This document shows positions 42,708 to 54,739 of a DNA stretch of 64,000 nt, piece by piece. This stretch comes from Thozetella sp. PMI_491 (Eukaryota; Ascomycota; Sordariomycetes; Chaetosphaeriales; Chaetosphaeriaceae): assembly GCA_021432635.1 (NCBI GenBank), contig MU270021.1:1391357-1455356 (forward strand), read 5' to 3'. Under the pieces are notes generated by a model. That model saw only the letters and a program-made list of their open reading frames with translations, did not search any database and had not been told where the DNA came from. Numbering within the stretch: position 1 is the stretch's first letter; each line of letters begins with the position of its first letter. The position numbers and the translations under genes are program-made.

Positions 42708-44774
42708 GTTATATGTCTTGATACCGTCATTTGATCATGTATAAGATGATGCGTGTCGTGTAGAGCACATTGAATACTCTCTTGGCAGAAAACTAGATAT
42801 GCTTTGACTTCTATGATTTGCTATTCTGTAGTGATTTCAGCATTACTAAATCTCTGTTCGCTGCCAGGAAGCTCCTTATCTGTTCTTCCAAGTGATGTTT
42901 CTCTCACCACTGCTCTATTTTAACAGTAGCATGCATTTTACTAAGTATTATATATACCTATCATTATCCGTGTAGCCACGAAAATCCCGCCTTTTTAGTA
43001 GGTGGATGCTTATAATGTGGTGGTTATTTCGCACGATCCATACTTTGTGGCCCCAGGCATCCCTGTGCACGTAGACTAGCCTATGCAGAGTCGCCTATGC
43101 GGATTGTGTCGCTAGTAGTGTGGTTCCTGGAGCTCTTCTTATCTCGGTCTGCGGTGGGAGAAGACTTTTACAACGCTTTGGTTATCTCTCTCCTAGGCGA
43201 CTACTATCTCCCAAGCGGGCTTATCCTCCTAGGCAGTACCCTCCGCCTGGGTGATATTATCTTGGCTAGCTGAGGTTCTGGAGCTAGTTTTGATGAACTG
43301 GTTTGGGATTTAGAGCTAGGTTGGGGTTTGAAGCTAGCTCTGGTTTTGGAGCTGACCTGGCACCCGGGTTCTGGAGCTAGCTTTGATTCTAGAACTAGTT
43401 TGGATTTTAGAGCTGAGAATTTTAGAGCTGGCTTCGGTTTTGACTTACCCCACTCTTTACGTTACCTAGAACTCTTCTTCCGTATACTTTCCTTCTCCCA
43501 AGTCGTCTTCGGGGTATTCCAGCTAGATTCCGCGAAAGTCTCAATACCACTTAGCCAGTCCGTATGAGAGATTTCAGGGGAGGCCTCGGTGGGCGAATTG
43601 GTGATCTTTTTGGCTTCCTCTACACCGGACCTCCTTCCGAAGAAGACATAATAAATGTCCTTCGCGTGAAGCTTCCGGAAGGCCCATTGAAGAATGTACT
43701 AACTGAAGTTCTTGAGGTATCTTGGTGGACGTCTTGTACTTAAGGGAATGAGAAGCCTTGTCAGGCCAGCAGCAAATTATGGAAACTCGACTTCTCAACT
43801 ACATCTGCAGCCAAAATCATGCTACTGAGATACAAAATTCCAAATCTTTCAACTGTTACAGCAATTCATCCACTAATATATAGCAAGACAGAAACAATCA
43901 TCTACCTTGACAATTTCCAAGTCTCAAAACATCAAGGACCTTGTCACCGCCACAAACAAAGATTTGATAGACTTGAGCTTGAAGCTGCATCACTCATTCT
44001 ATTCATGTTGCTAAACAGCCTGTCTATGACGTCTGATCTGTGGTGTCTTGCCCAGGGGGGACTGTAGAATCTCCAATGTAGATGGGATTAGGCAATACTC
44101 TCGCAGGCTGCAAAACTGTATATCGGAGATTTGTCTGCCTCGGATAATGGGTAGGCATCACTGTATAACAGTCCAGGCCCCAAAAGGAGATGTCATAGTC
44201 TCAGAGATTGACTTGTTGTATGACGGCCTGCTCAGTTCGAAAGATGGCAAATCGCGACGAGCTTGGGGTACGCGACCTTCAAACAAAGTAGACTTTGTAT
44301 CTCCCGAATATAAAGTTGGTTCTTGCTCCGGTTTTTGGATCAACACATGACCTTCTCGGTCTAGCTATCATGTTCTAGATGGACCTCTTGAGGTCGAGAC
44401 ATACTCGGCAATCGCTTCAGTCGAGGTGCTTTGGGGTCCCCACCTTTTCCCGTCTCGCAGCAGTTGTCTCGCGGCAGTTTGTCATGCGGCCGGCAAATTC
44501 CCCATCCTGCCCTCGGATCTGGGAGATTCCCCAACTTCTTGGGTAAACTGATGGGAAATATCCCGAGCGTAGGCGGGGTAGATGCGACTTAGTAATTTTC
44601 ACGTAATCCCAAGCTTGTCACTGTTGTTCTCCTCTCCTGGTAAAACTCCATAATATTGTATCGTGAAGAGTCGCAACGCTTTTCCTAACTGCGCTACATT
44701 GCAGCTGGTAATTGAAACCATCAGTCCCGTTTTCAAGCTTCTCGACGCGGTTAGAACGCGTCCAACATTGCCAG
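42708..44774. other. Intergenic region with a GAGCTAG-rich minisatellite
   Basis: No gene recognised. A plus frame around 43567-43740 (with GGRIGDLFGFLYTGPP and VLRVKLPEGPLKNVLTEVLE) looks weakly protein-like but has no family or splice support. The repeat at 43270-43445 is listed separately. Confidence 0.4.
43270..43445 (+). repeat. Degenerate minisatellite (gttttggagctag-type)
   Basis: At least eight imperfect copies of a ~18-24-bp unit centred on ttt(t)ggagctag/tttagagctg occur in about 175 bp. Nearly uninterrupted frames through it reflect the repeat rather than a gene. Confidence 0.6.
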
Positions 44775-46578
44775 ATGGGTCTCGGAGTTCTTGAAGGTAC
44801 TGTAAGCCGGACGCAGCACTGTTGTCGACTCCGCTGACCTCGAGCAGAGACAAAGCTTGAGCATGTGCCTGGCACGGTTCTTCTTGACGACGAAGTCGCG
44901 CATGCGGACTATACAGGAGGCCTCAAGCATGGCACGGGTCGAGATGCTCACATTGTGCTGTCGCCTCAGCCGAGCGAGGATCCCAATGATCCACTAAATT
45001 GGTGCGCACCGACCACTGCCGACTCCAAACATTCCGTACTTACCATCGCAGGCCATTGTGGAAGAAGGAAGTCATCATTGCCGTTCTCTCGCTTGGCGCA
45101 ATGCTGCATGCCGGAACCAATGGCCCATTTCTGAATGCATCTTATTTTGAGATGTCTCAGCGGCTGAACATGGACATCAACACTGTCGTCATGGTCTCTG
45201 GATACAATCTCCTGGCTGCTGGTTGCATTGGTCCTTTCGTGGCTGCATTTGGCCGAAAGTATGGAAAACGACCTGTCTTCCTGGTTTCATGTCTGTTCGA
45301 CATCGTCGGAACTGCGATTGGTGAAGCACAAATCTCCTACAACTACCTGTTGGCTGCGCGGATCATTCAAGGATTCTCGACTTCTGCGTTCGAATCACTC
45401 ATCATCGCCACTGTCGGCGACATCTATTTCGTTCATCAGCGCGGCTTCCGGATCTCGGTCATCAACTTCGTCCTCAATTCTGCCTCGAGCTTGGCATCTG
45501 TCATTTGCGGACAAGTTTTCCAAAACCTGGGCTGGCTCTGGCTCTTCCATCTGTATCAAATCTTCATTGTAATTCATTTTATTCTCATGGTCCTGTTCGT
45601 TCCAGAGACAACGTATATCCGCGACAGCCGATACAACATCGATGAAACCAAGGAAGAGAAACTGGCCGAGCTCGCGAAGCTAGAGCAGGAAAACGCCGAG
45701 AAAGTGGAAGCCACAAGAGACAGCTCTCATCCTGGCATCCCAACAAAAAAGACCTTCTTGCAGGAACTAGTGGTCTGGACAGGCACCTATTCAGATGACA
45801 GCATTTTCAAATTCCTGTTTGGACCTTTCCTCACCCTCTTGAATCCTGCGGCTTGTTATGCAGTCATTGCTTCTGGTATCTTGAACAGTTGGTACGTTGG
45901 CTCGGCCATCATTCTCGCTGGCATCTTCTCTGGTCCTCCATGGCTTTTCAACGCATCACAGATAGGCTATGTTGGCTTCGGTCCCTTCATTGGAGGCATG
46001 ATTGGTTCCATCATCACCGCAGTGATGGGCGATTGGGTCATCAAATACATGGCTAGGAAGAACAATGGAGCTTAGTAAGTGTTGTGCTTGTCGAGATTAT
46101 CATGCTTTTACTGATTTCTTGCAGCGAACCCGAGTTTCGACTTGTATTCATGATTCCCACGGCCGTCTTCTGTGCCTTCGGCATGTTCTTCTTCGGCTAC
46201 ACGCTCAAAAGTGGTTCTCCGGCAGAGCTCTGCGCATTCCTTCAAGGCGTTATGATGGTAGGTGTCCTCATCGGAATCTTTTCAACGCTTAGCTATGGTC
46301 TTGATAGTTTCCGGGGGCAAGCGAATGAGATTTTCGTCATGAACATGCTATTCAAGAACTTTGTGTTCTACGGTCTGAGCAATTTTGCGAATCCGTGGGT
46401 TGCAGACAAAGGGCCAGAGCAGATCATGTTCGTCTTCGGCGGTACGAGTCTTGCTTTGTGTGTGATGGGAATTCCTGTCTACATTTTCGGTAAGAAATTG
46501 AGAGGATGGTGGGCTAGGAACGATCTCTTTGTGAAATTGAAGATGGAGACCAAGACGGTCGGTGGAACGATGGCTTAG
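44775..46578 (+). CDS. MFS transporter, HOL1-like DHA1 family
   Basis: Four exons, 44775-44796, 44848-45001, 45052-46074 and 46125-46578, join in frame to 550 residues. The 22-nt first exon gives the family's usual start MGLGVLEE, spliced to TKLEHVPGTVLLDDE, then DPNDPLNWPLWKKEV before TM1. Twelve membrane segments follow. AAFGRKYGKRPVFL is the loop 2-3 MFS signature, and a long charged central loop (NIDETKEEKLAELAKLEQ) separates the halves. The last loop YEPEFRLVFMIP is typical of HOL1-type transporters, where acidic/aromatic residues precede TM9. The substrate (drug, polyamine or nutrient cation) cannot be predicted. The 3' end abuts a broken amino-acid transporter on the other strand. Confidence 0.88.
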
Positions 46579-46579
46579 G

Positions 46580-46990
46580 TAGTTGATCCCTAGTAATAGG
46601 TCAGAAGAGACAACAGAGACAACAATGATGAAAGGTGCGCCTAAAAGCTCCCTGATCCACACGCCTCCGACTAGGCCGGCCATATCTGCCACGCTGTGCA
46701 TATTGGGGTGTCGACTCCCGGAAATTGCCAACAAAATTGCACAAGTGTTGAAAGCCGCCCATCCGACAATGCACAAAGCCTCTGCCAATGTGCCTGGTAC
46801 ACTCAAGGAGCTGAGAAGGTTGGGAACTCCCAAAGCAAATTGGACTAGGACGAATGAACATGAAGTCAACAGAAGCGTTTCAGCGGTATAATATTAGAAA
46901 CAATACCATTAACGAAAATAATGGAGGTTCGACGCTTCCCCACCATACGGAAGTCTACACCGTCTTCGGGACAAGTCCTTTTTGCCGTAA
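46580..46990 (-). pseudogene. Truncated amino-acid transporter (AAAP/mtr-like) relic
   Basis: A minus-strand frame begins with FVLVQFALGVPNLLSSLSVPGTLAEALCIVGW and continues SRHPNMHSVADMAGLVGGVWIREL. This is the first two to three membrane segments of fungal neutral amino-acid permeases (normally QIGLGVLSIP...RHPxxHSxADMAxxVGG). An upstream piece (CPEDGVDFRMVGK near 46960) matches the usual EDGxxxRxVGW lead-in but is in another frame. After about 46583 similarity ends and the frame runs into the antisense of the MFS gene. So most of the transporter (eight or more segments) is missing. Confidence 0.7.
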
Positions 46991-47289
46991 GCCGTGTATA
47001 CGTACAGTAGGTGATATACGAAGAGTTCCTCAACAAGTATAAGCAGTTCCTAAAAGGAACGACAGATAAATCAGCGACCCGGATCTCAACGCCACGCAGG
47101 TAGGACCCCTCGGGGACGAGGCACAGTCCAACCGAGCGATGGACTTTCCCGATCGTAGAAAGCAAGGTCAGGGTAAAGTACTCATCAGAGTATCTCGCAT
47201 CGGCACTAAGGAAACGAGTTCCGAACTCCTACCGTCACTCATAGTGATGCTTCCCAACCGTTGCGCTGGCTATTAACCGCCAACTCGCT

Positions 47290-47640
47290 TAGGAATTCTT
47301 TATAGAACCTATCATCTTCACAGGTGGATTTGTCACATTTGAAATTCATACACAAGAGATATTTTGGACTATTGCCAGTTACTCGTAGCTTCAATATGGA
47401 GGAGGAAGTCTTGAAGCTGGCCAACGATACCAGCTTCGGTCTGATGGCTGATGTCTTCACCCAGTGTATAAACAAGGCATTTCGAGTCGGGTATGGTTGA
47501 CATGGACTACGTGAGCCTGTAATTCTTCGCCGTGCCATTTGGAGGAAGCAAGGAGAGCGGCATTGGAAAGGAATATGGCATTCAAGCACTCAGAGCACTT
47601 CCTGACCCGAAACCAATAGTGCCCACACCAATAATGGTCA
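47290..47640 (+). pseudogene. Aldehyde dehydrogenase C-terminal relic
   Basis: Plus-strand pieces read EFFIEPIIFTG, IHTQEIF, EEEVLKLANDTSFGLMADVFTQ, a stop, INKAFRV, and in another frame FGGSKESGIGKEYGIQAL. This is the ordered C-terminal third of NAD(P)-aldehyde dehydrogenases (EEIFGPV, NDTxFGLxAxVFT, PFGGxKxSGxGxE). It has at least two frame changes and an internal stop. No upstream Rossmann part with the catalytic Cys was found, so it is a decayed fragment. Confidence 0.78.
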
Positions 47641-47847
47641 ATATAACGTATTAATGAGCCAATTAGCATATGGAAACTACCCAGGGCTTCATCAAAACAA
47701 TAGCTTGTAGCCGTGCGCTTTTTGAAAGGGGTTGAATGCTCCAAGAATAGACGGTATTTATTAAGATCAGATACATATCAACAATAAAGATTCAGCACGC
47801 ATATTAACAGTCAGTTTCTAACCAAGTTTGCCAATGTTGCTTTCTTT

Positions 47848-49176
47848 TCAAGCCGCACAAGCGGTGGCCCAGTTCACGTCCCCAAATGTTGTGTTTCTAG
47901 CTGCCTGCACCCTATCTGCAGCTAGAAAGTCTGTCAAGCCACAGGTTCCGTACGCATCGCTTTTGCATCCTACGGGGCTTAGGTCGAAATTCGCTTCGTT
48001 CAAGAGTAATTGGATCCTTTTCGTTCTCTTCTTACCGCATCCACAGGACAGACCCCTCCACAGCATCTGCGCCGCGAAGGGTACTTGTCTTGCCGTCCTC
48101 CACGAGCGGTTTGGATCTACTGGCCCCCCAACCAGATATTTGTCGTCGAAGGCAAGCCCTAGTGCGGCGAGACCCATATCAATGGTTGTATCGTGGCCGA
48201 AATTTAACGACAAGTTCTGGGCACTCTGTAGCATGAAATCTGTCAAGTTGGCGACTAGCATGCTGCCGAGAACAGGGCCCATATTTCCTGGCAGTCCATA
48301 GCCAAAGGCGTTGCGCATCAGCAAATCGTACTCGTACTCGTGCATGAGAATCTCCTGTGGGAGGAAGATCGGGCACCATGGCGAAGAATCTTTTCCATAT
48401 ACCGCAGTTCCATAGGCGCAGGCGTACAGCATCCCGTGCACGTGGGTAGCGGTGAAATTAACTCCGGGAAACACCTCGGCCAGGAGGCCATTGATTCGTT
48501 TCATTATCGGGGGCAAGTACACTGTGCCCCACGCCGCTACTGCACTTCCGCCGTAGCTGTAGCTCCAACTGTCGCAGGTATCCATGGGCGTAATCCACGA
48601 GACGGTTTGCTCGTCCTCCTTGATTAGATTCCTTGTTGCGGATGTGTTTGCGCTACGGCCGTAGTAACCATCCATAAACCATACAGCGGACTCGACAACG
48701 CGATCTTGATTGCCGACAAGAGCCTGATCTGTGTACAGCTGTGGGTACCCCAGCCGCAGAGCCACCCCATGGTCAAAAAGTTGCTGGCGTCCAATTGGTG
48801 ACAGATCGTTGGTGACGAAGGTGCTGGCCCATGACTTTGCCACAAGGAAAGCGAATTCGCCTGGCACAGTGGTCTGGGGACTCGAGAACAACGCACGGTT
48901 GTCGCTGATGTAAGATGACAGGTTCTGGATTACCTGTACCTCGTCGGACAGAGGAGAGCGACTGCCGTGTCGGTGAACTAGGAAAGCCTTGTCCACGGTG
49001 CAGGTTGGAGGGGCGCCGGATTTCAGAGACTCGGGCGTGTTTGAAGGCACGAAATATGGGGAGAGATTTCCCAGGTGTTCGTAGATATTAAAGTCGTTCG
49101 CATCACCAGATGGGTACGCACTGGCTAGACAGCCCAGGCCTAGGAACACCCAGGCCGTCGATAGTCGTAGCGACAT
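47848..49176 (-). CDS. Secreted histidine acid phosphatase (phytase-like)
   Basis: Intronless, 442 residues. A signal peptide (MSLRLSTAWVFLGLGCLASA) is followed by the histidine acid phosphatase active-site motif R69-H70-G-S-R73-S-P. The C-terminal proton-donor motif GHDTTID is present (HD near residue 330). Ten or more cysteines and several N-x-S/T sites suit a secreted, disulfide-bonded glycoprotein. The enzyme hydrolyses phosphomonoesters at acidic pH through a phosphohistidine. The HD followed by TT rather than a phytase NDM-type loop leaves open whether phytate or another monoester is preferred; branch A phosphatases of this kind are common in saprotrophic fungi. All expected motifs and a full-length frame indicate an active gene. 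Confidence 0.92.
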   Translation of the reverse strand: MSLRLSTAWVFLGLGCLASAYPSGDANDFNIYEHLGNLSPYFVPSNTPESLKSGAPPTCTVDKAFLVHRHGSRSPLSDEVQVIQNLSSYISDNRALFSSPQTTVPGEFAFLVAKSWASTFVTNDLSPIGRQQLFDHGVALRLGYPQLYTDQALVGNQDRVVESAVWFMDGYYGRSANTSATRNLIKEDEQTVSWITPMDTCDSWSYSYGGSAVAAWGTVYLPPIMKRINGLLAEVFPGVNFTATHVHGMLYACAYGTAVYGKDSSPWCPIFLPQEILMHEYEYDLLMRNAFGYGLPGNMGPVLGSMLVANLTDFMLQSAQNLSLNFGHDTTIDMGLAALGLAFDDKYLVGGPVDPNRSWRTARQVPFAAQMLWRGLSCGCGKKRTKRIQLLLNEANFDLSPVGCKSDAYGTCGLTDFLAADRVQAARNTTFGDVNWATACAA

Positions 49177-50083
49177 GTTAGATTCGACGACAACAACAAC
49201 AGGCGGTAGTAGGGAAGGGACAGTAAGGATTTCACATCTTCGCGGCGGATTGGCCGAGGCTTTTGAAGGACAGCGAGGACTGCGCTGGGGGTGTTGCCGG
49301 CCAAGTAAAAAACCTGCCTCAATGGGATATTAGCTGCGCGCGCTAAACATGGGTCCGCGCAGTGCCGCCGATCCTGATCCGTGGGAGAACCCGTGCACAA
49401 TCGGTCGGTATGTAGCTGTGCCGCTGGGGAGGTAAAGATGTTGCAGCCGCTCGATTCCGCTCATAACGGAAAAGAAATCAAAATAAAACGAAATTTATCG
49501 CAAATCCAAAGCATTGCGGCGAAATGCAGTAAACATCTCTTCACGTGCTAAGCATTTGAAGGGTTGCCTTCGTCGGGTGGCGCGTAGCGACGATTCGGAG
49601 AATGCCAATGTGGGGGGGGCTCTACTCCACCCTCGGTTCCGTATTGGTTCCGGCGGGACATGATGGGACATTGTGTCGCGTGCTCACCTGCCGCTTAAGG
49701 ATACGGCCCTGGCCTTATCAACCTTGGTAATGATAAGCTCTCCATCTGAAAGCGGTGGCTCCCTATCCCTGACTCTACATCTTTGTGTGTGCACTAATTG
49801 GGAGCAGGCCCGGAATGATCCCGGTGAGCCACATCTGTCAGCCATTGTTTGTGACTGCTTAGACTATCGCTGTGACGGGAGGGAGATATGGCGATGGCAT
49901 TGTGCACATCTGTTATGTTGATGGGGATGCTGAAGTTCACTTGCATGTGCGTGGAATCTCGTGACTCAAGCTCCTAGACGAAGATTCTAGCATATTGAGA
50001 ACGTCTCGAGTAAATTAGCTAGGCAGTAACAAGTCCGAGTAACAATAAACTTCCCACACCACCTGCTCCCTTTATCCTAACTC
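49177..50083. other. Intergenic region
   Basis: Contains the phosphatase promoter. No PHO4-type CACGTG pair was seen; a single cttcacgtgcta (CACGTG) lies at about 49541-49552, 370 bp upstream of the phosphatase start. No gene seen. Confidence 0.4.
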
Positions 50084-51880
50084 TCATCCCTGGCTTTGTA
50101 ACTCAACCTCCTTCAGCGATCTTAAAAACCGATTAAGTCCTTCATGCAATGCTTCTCTCCCGACGGTAAACGTAAGTCGAAACCAACCGTACTCTTCTGA
50201 CATGTAAGCGTGGCCAGGGGCAATCATAACGCCGTTTCTTATGCATATGTTGGCAATAGTTGCCTCTCGTTTCTCATATACATTATCATCGGGGGACGGT
50301 CTTTTCAAGACGCTGTAATCTCTCGGCTCCGGTGATGATTGAGGTAGAATCAGGTAGCGAAGATCAACCCAGATAAACAAGCCAGCGTTCCTTTAGCATC
50401 GTCAGTCGGATGAGGCGCGGAAATGTTACATCTTATGCATTCCTTACATCTCGTAGTAGTGGATACTATGTCGGCGGAAGAAGGAAGTTGCAATCCCGTA
50501 ATGCTCTTGTGTGAGCTCAATCTTCTTGAGCATAAAATCGCGTAACCATTGTTCATCTTCTAACATAGCGGCCCACGTATCCTGAAGAAGATGCGGGGAC
50601 CAAGAAAAGATGCTAAGCGCACGGCCATATTAGGATACGAAAAGAAGGCCAGGAATTTCGATATGCACCTGATGCTAGACAAGGCACCCATAACGCCTTT
50701 ATTCTGTGTACACACAAAGCCTAGGCGCATGCCGTTTGCGCAGAAGTCTTTGCTTGCACCGTAGAGCAGATGAACATAGCTCGGGTCGATGATCCCGCGC
50801 AAGTCAAGAGTAAGAGCGGAAGTAAATTTAGCGGCGTCTGGAATTGTGGGGTTGGAGAAAACCGATTTTGCGTAGATCTCGTCAGAAATGAAGTGCAATC
50901 CTCGTTGGCCGCATATTGTTGCAAATTCAATCAGAGTCTCCGGTGGCTACTGATAATATCAGCTGCGTGAAGCGATCAAAAAGAATAGGGAACAAACATA
51001 GCATCTTCCTAGAGGGTTATGTGGGCTACGTCGGGCTTAGAATACTTCTTGCCCAGAGTGGCGCCTGCACGGGACAACTAACTTTGATATTAAAAGAGCA
51101 CGGATTTTTATGCCACGGTCTTCTGCATTCCGGAGAGAAGCTTCTACAGCCTTCCGATTTACGTCGGGACGGAATATGTCATCCATGTCGGAGTATCCCT
51201 CAATTTCTTCGTAAGAGATCCCGATGACTTGAACGTTGCTTCGGCTCGTAATATCGACCTGGAATCCGTTATAGAGTGGCAGTGGTATTAGTATTCCGTC
51301 TCCTTCGTCACAGATAGCCCAGGCCATTGCATCAAGAGCACTAGCCAAGCCGGGGGTGATGAGTATATTATCGGCGGTTATATTTGTATGAGGCCGGAAC
51401 TCCCTAGTCCAGAATGCCGCCGCTGCACGCCGAAGCCGACGAGATCCACGAGGACCAGTGCTGTACGTGAGATGGCTGGTGGCATGGACTGTAATCTATG
51501 AAATTTAGCAACAATCCTTGCAAATTCTGAGATAGTCAGGGCGTCCACCTGCGATTTGACATAGGCCGCTATCTCATTGTGCATAAGACTGTTCTCGGCT
51601 AGACGCAGAATTACGCTCGATAGGAATGGCACGTCAGTCTAATAATGATCCAGAAGGCAGAAAACAAGGCGGAATTGTCTACTTACGTCCCACCGTGATT
51701 ACTTGGTGACCATGAGTTTCCCATTGAATTCTCCCGGGGGCCCCAAACATCACGATGCAAGAACCCGCAGGCGCCTCTCTTTGACAGATTGTGGCCAACT
51801 ATCGCAGTCTCCGTAAGGCCATTATCCCCCCAGGAAGACGTGTTCCAAAAGAAAGTGCGACCCATCGCTCTGTGGATCAC
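50084..51880 (-). CDS. ACC-synthase-like PLP-dependent aminotransferase (class I/II)
   Basis: Seven exons on the minus strand: 51880-51687, 51615-51549, 51495-51083, 51025-50998, 50946-50669, 50612-50448 and 50390-50084. They join in frame to 483 residues. Splicing yields a continuous 1-aminocyclopropane-1-carboxylate-synthase-like protein. The pieces are RLAENSLMHNEI near the N-terminus; TYSTGPRGSRRLRRAAAAFW; ALLISNPHNPLGRCY (the PLP-contacting Asn-Pro); HFISDEIYAKSVF (Asp-x-x-Tyr that holds PLP); and GASKDFCANGMRLG with the Schiff-base Lys. The C-terminus is NAGLFIWVDLRYL...MSEEYGWFRLTFTV. Fungal members act as aminotransferases or C-S/alpha-gamma enzymes, often in secondary metabolism. Intron 3 uses a GTTAGT donor and exon 4 is only 28 nt. 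It is divergent from a Zn2Cys6 gene. The exact start is uncertain (an alternative Met lies five codons on). Confidence 0.87.
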
Positions 51881-52234
51881 GAAATTGCTAGAAGGTACCG
51901 TTCAGGGTGCATTGATGGGGCAAACTCTAGTAACCAGGAGAAGTCTTTATACAAGGGGTATGCACTTCCTAGTGACGGCTAAAGAGGTATGCTGGCAGAT
52001 TTTCGGTTCGTCCTGCGGTTCATTAATGCCAAGCCAAATCCCCTCGGGCTCTTACTGCACGGCCGGACACTAGCGAGACAAACAATGGTTGACGCACCCA
52101 CCTGCCAAGAAGCCGAGGTCTTTTCCGAACATTACGTCAGCGGATGTGCCCTCAACAACACCAACCCCACAGTTTGAACTCGCCTTCCTACCGACTAGAA
52201 GCGGGCACCTGCTGCACCTCAGAAATGGCTGAGA
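51881..52234. promoter_or_regulatory. Divergent promoter between PLP enzyme and Zn2Cys6 regulator
   Basis: 354 bp between two start codons on opposite strands. Shared control by the adjacent regulator is likely from position. CCG/CGG half-sites are present (for example cggccgg near 52062), but no spaced pair was proven. Confidence 0.45.
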
Positions 52235-54739
52235 ATGGAGAGATCTAACCCGGATTCGCCAGTCATTCGCCGTGCTCGAATAGCCTGTAAAGCCTGCAAT
52301 ACCCGGCGCGTGAAATGCGATGCAGCTGATGGCATTCCTTGCTGGCACTGTCGCACACGACAGACCTCGTGCGAGCTAATTGAATCTAGGAGAGGCCGGT
52401 AGGCAATCTACGTCCCCTAGAGATTCCGCGTGGTCAAATTTTGAGCCCTAGTTTCTCGTTATTAGGTACCCTCGAAAGCGCCATAATAGGCCTCAAGTTG
52501 AAGATGCCGCCATCCAGGCCCAGGTGTCTCCACGGCTCCCTATAGAGCCTGCGTCACATCCTAGCCCTAACTCTGCCAATCCAGCGGCGGTTCAAAGTGC
52601 GAGATATGAGGACGCTGCCGAGGTTGAGCATGTAGGCGGTAGCGAGGCTAGAACTCTTCCAGCGCCCGCGAGCGAATTAGAGGCCATCCCACAAGGCGAC
52701 CAGTTGAAACCCAACTTCCGGTCCTATTACCTCGGGGCCTCATTCAGCTCATCATACATTATCGAAATGGCTTGCCACGATGGAAACGGCGGGGTGGAGC
52801 CTGTTAAGATTCATTATCCAATCCCTGCCTCTCTCGCCGATGGCTCAACCTCAAGACTGAGAATCAGTCCAGTTGAACAAGTGTCCATACAGGATGCACT
52901 CACCATGCCAGCGCGCGATGTGAGCGACCAGCTAGTCCGAGCATTCTTTGAGACCTTCCATGCTGCCAATCCAGTTATCGATAGAAACACTTTCGAACAT
53001 CTATACGAGCAGGGCCAAGCATCCCCCTTGGTGCTTCACACCATATACATGGTCGCTCTTACGAGTGGCCCGGATCGTTTGGTTCGAGTGGCTGGATACA
53101 GCGATCGCACCGCGGCAAGGAAAGCCCATTATCTCCGCGCAAAGGCATTATACGATGCCGACTACGAGGCGGATCCTATTAACATCGCCGCGGCCCTACA
53201 CCTTCTCAGCTTCTGGTGGTTTGGCCCGGATGACCAGAAGGATTCCTGGTACTGGCAAGGCTGCGCGGTGACTCTGGTTCAGTCTTTAGGAATCCACCGC
53301 TCGTAAGTAATCCTTGTGGTAGCTTGTGCTTGTACCAAATGTCTGAACGAAACTGTGGCAAGTTCGCTCCGACCTGAAAGACGGGCGAAGACGAGTTCAA
53401 TGTGGAAGCGTATATGGTGGTCGATATATGTGAGATCCCCTAGGCCGCTTCTCGGCCCTCCTAAATACTAATACGAGTAGATTCGTGATCGGCATGCTTC
53501 TGCCGCACTGTGTCGACCTTGTCGTATTCGAGACGAGGATTGCGATGTGGAACACCTGACGGAAAACGACCTGCTTTTTGATAAAGGTCATAATCAAAGG
53601 CTCATACCAGCACAAAGAGACTACCACACATCATACTTTCTTGAAATATCAAAGCTTTCGATAATACGTAAGTAATTACCTCTTCTACAATCGTCTGCTA
53701 GATCTTGAGCTTAATACGGCAAGTCCATAGTGGGGGATATTGTCATTGGCGAGTTCAGCCCTCGCCGTCCTGCATTAGGGAGATTTGAGAGTGACTCGCT
53801 GCTGAAGAGACTCCAGCAGTGGAAATCGCAGCTGCCACGTATCTTGAAGAATAACTCATCTGATAAATCCATGGGTGCATCGTTTTGGGCTACCATGTTG
53901 GATTCTTCTTATCGGTCAAATCTCTCCTGCGAAGCTTTTTGGCCCATCTAACGAATAACTAGGTATGCCTGCATTCTGCTGTTTCGACCTAAAACTATAC
54001 AGAGCTTGTTTTCCACAGAGACCTATACGGACATGCAAGCGCGGATAGCCGCGGATTCTATCACCCGGAATGCTGAGGATCTCCTGGCTTCGGGGACCAT
54101 GATATACGCACAGCTTCATATGTATGACGATATTTGCCTCCCCACCCCATGTTTCATTTAATGACGCATTGAAGGGTTCCATCACTCTTTGGCGCTCTCT
54201 CCATTCACACACTGGTTATTTCTCGAGGAAACTCTCTCCACCGACAGCTAGCGGAAAACAAATCTCGGCAATGCATACTTGCATTGACTGAGCTGGCAAA
54301 GTCTTGGCCCGTGGGAATGTGGATTGTGAAAGCGTTTCTAAATCTAATGCAAAGGCTCACCAGCCACGGCGTATTTGGCGCGTCAAAGCTCAGCGTGACC
54401 ACCAGGGTAGGATTCAGCGAAACATCATCCGCGAGCAGCCTAGCCCTATCAACACAGCAGTGTGTAACTAGCTCAGAGACTCATACGCTTCACGACAATC
54501 AATCTACGCTCAACGTTTCCGGTCAGAGGGTACTCGGCTCACAGTCGACCGGTACTAGTACCCCCCAGCTCCAGCAGCCTCAGTTCCCCCTTGAATATCC
54601 TGGGACTACTCCCGATCAGCTGGTAAATGATTCCTTTTGGTTGGAATATCTGGACAGCATCATCGATTTTGAGGCTTTGCAGAAGGGGGTTGTTACAGGG
54701 CCTTCTATATATCCAAGTATGAATGGAACTTCAGAATGA
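52235..54739 (+). CDS. Zn2Cys6 transcription factor with fungal-specific middle domain
   Basis: Seven exons, 52235-52398, 52466-53302, 53363-53429, 53481-53667, 53731-53914, 53963-54121 and 54175-54739, join in frame to 720 residues. The zinc cluster is C18-x2-C21-x6-C28-x7-C36-x2-C39-x6-C46 (ACKACNTRRVKCDAADGIPC), followed by a basic linker (RYPRKRH). The middle-homology domain shows FFETFHAANPVIDRNTF, LHLLSFWWFGPDDQKDSWYW, SMWKRIWWSIYIRDRHASAAL and CRIRDEDCDVEHLTENDL. This order matches the CTF1-beta/FarA-like class. The C-terminal ~120 residues are Ser/Thr/Gln-rich, as in activation regions. All six introns have usable donors and branch sites, so the gene appears intact. It sits between the PLP enzyme (divergent) and an MFS exporter (same strand), suggesting a pathway-specific regulator. 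Confidence 0.88.

Noticed and set aside
43328-43567. 79-codon plus frame
   Set aside because: It is produced by the GAGCTAG minisatellite; repeated composition, no motif.
46583-46891. 102-codon plus frame
   Set aside because: Antisense shadow of the amino-acid permease relic.
52070-52348. 92-codon minus frame upstream of the PLP enzyme
   Set aside because: Antisense to the zinc-cluster exon of the divergent regulator.
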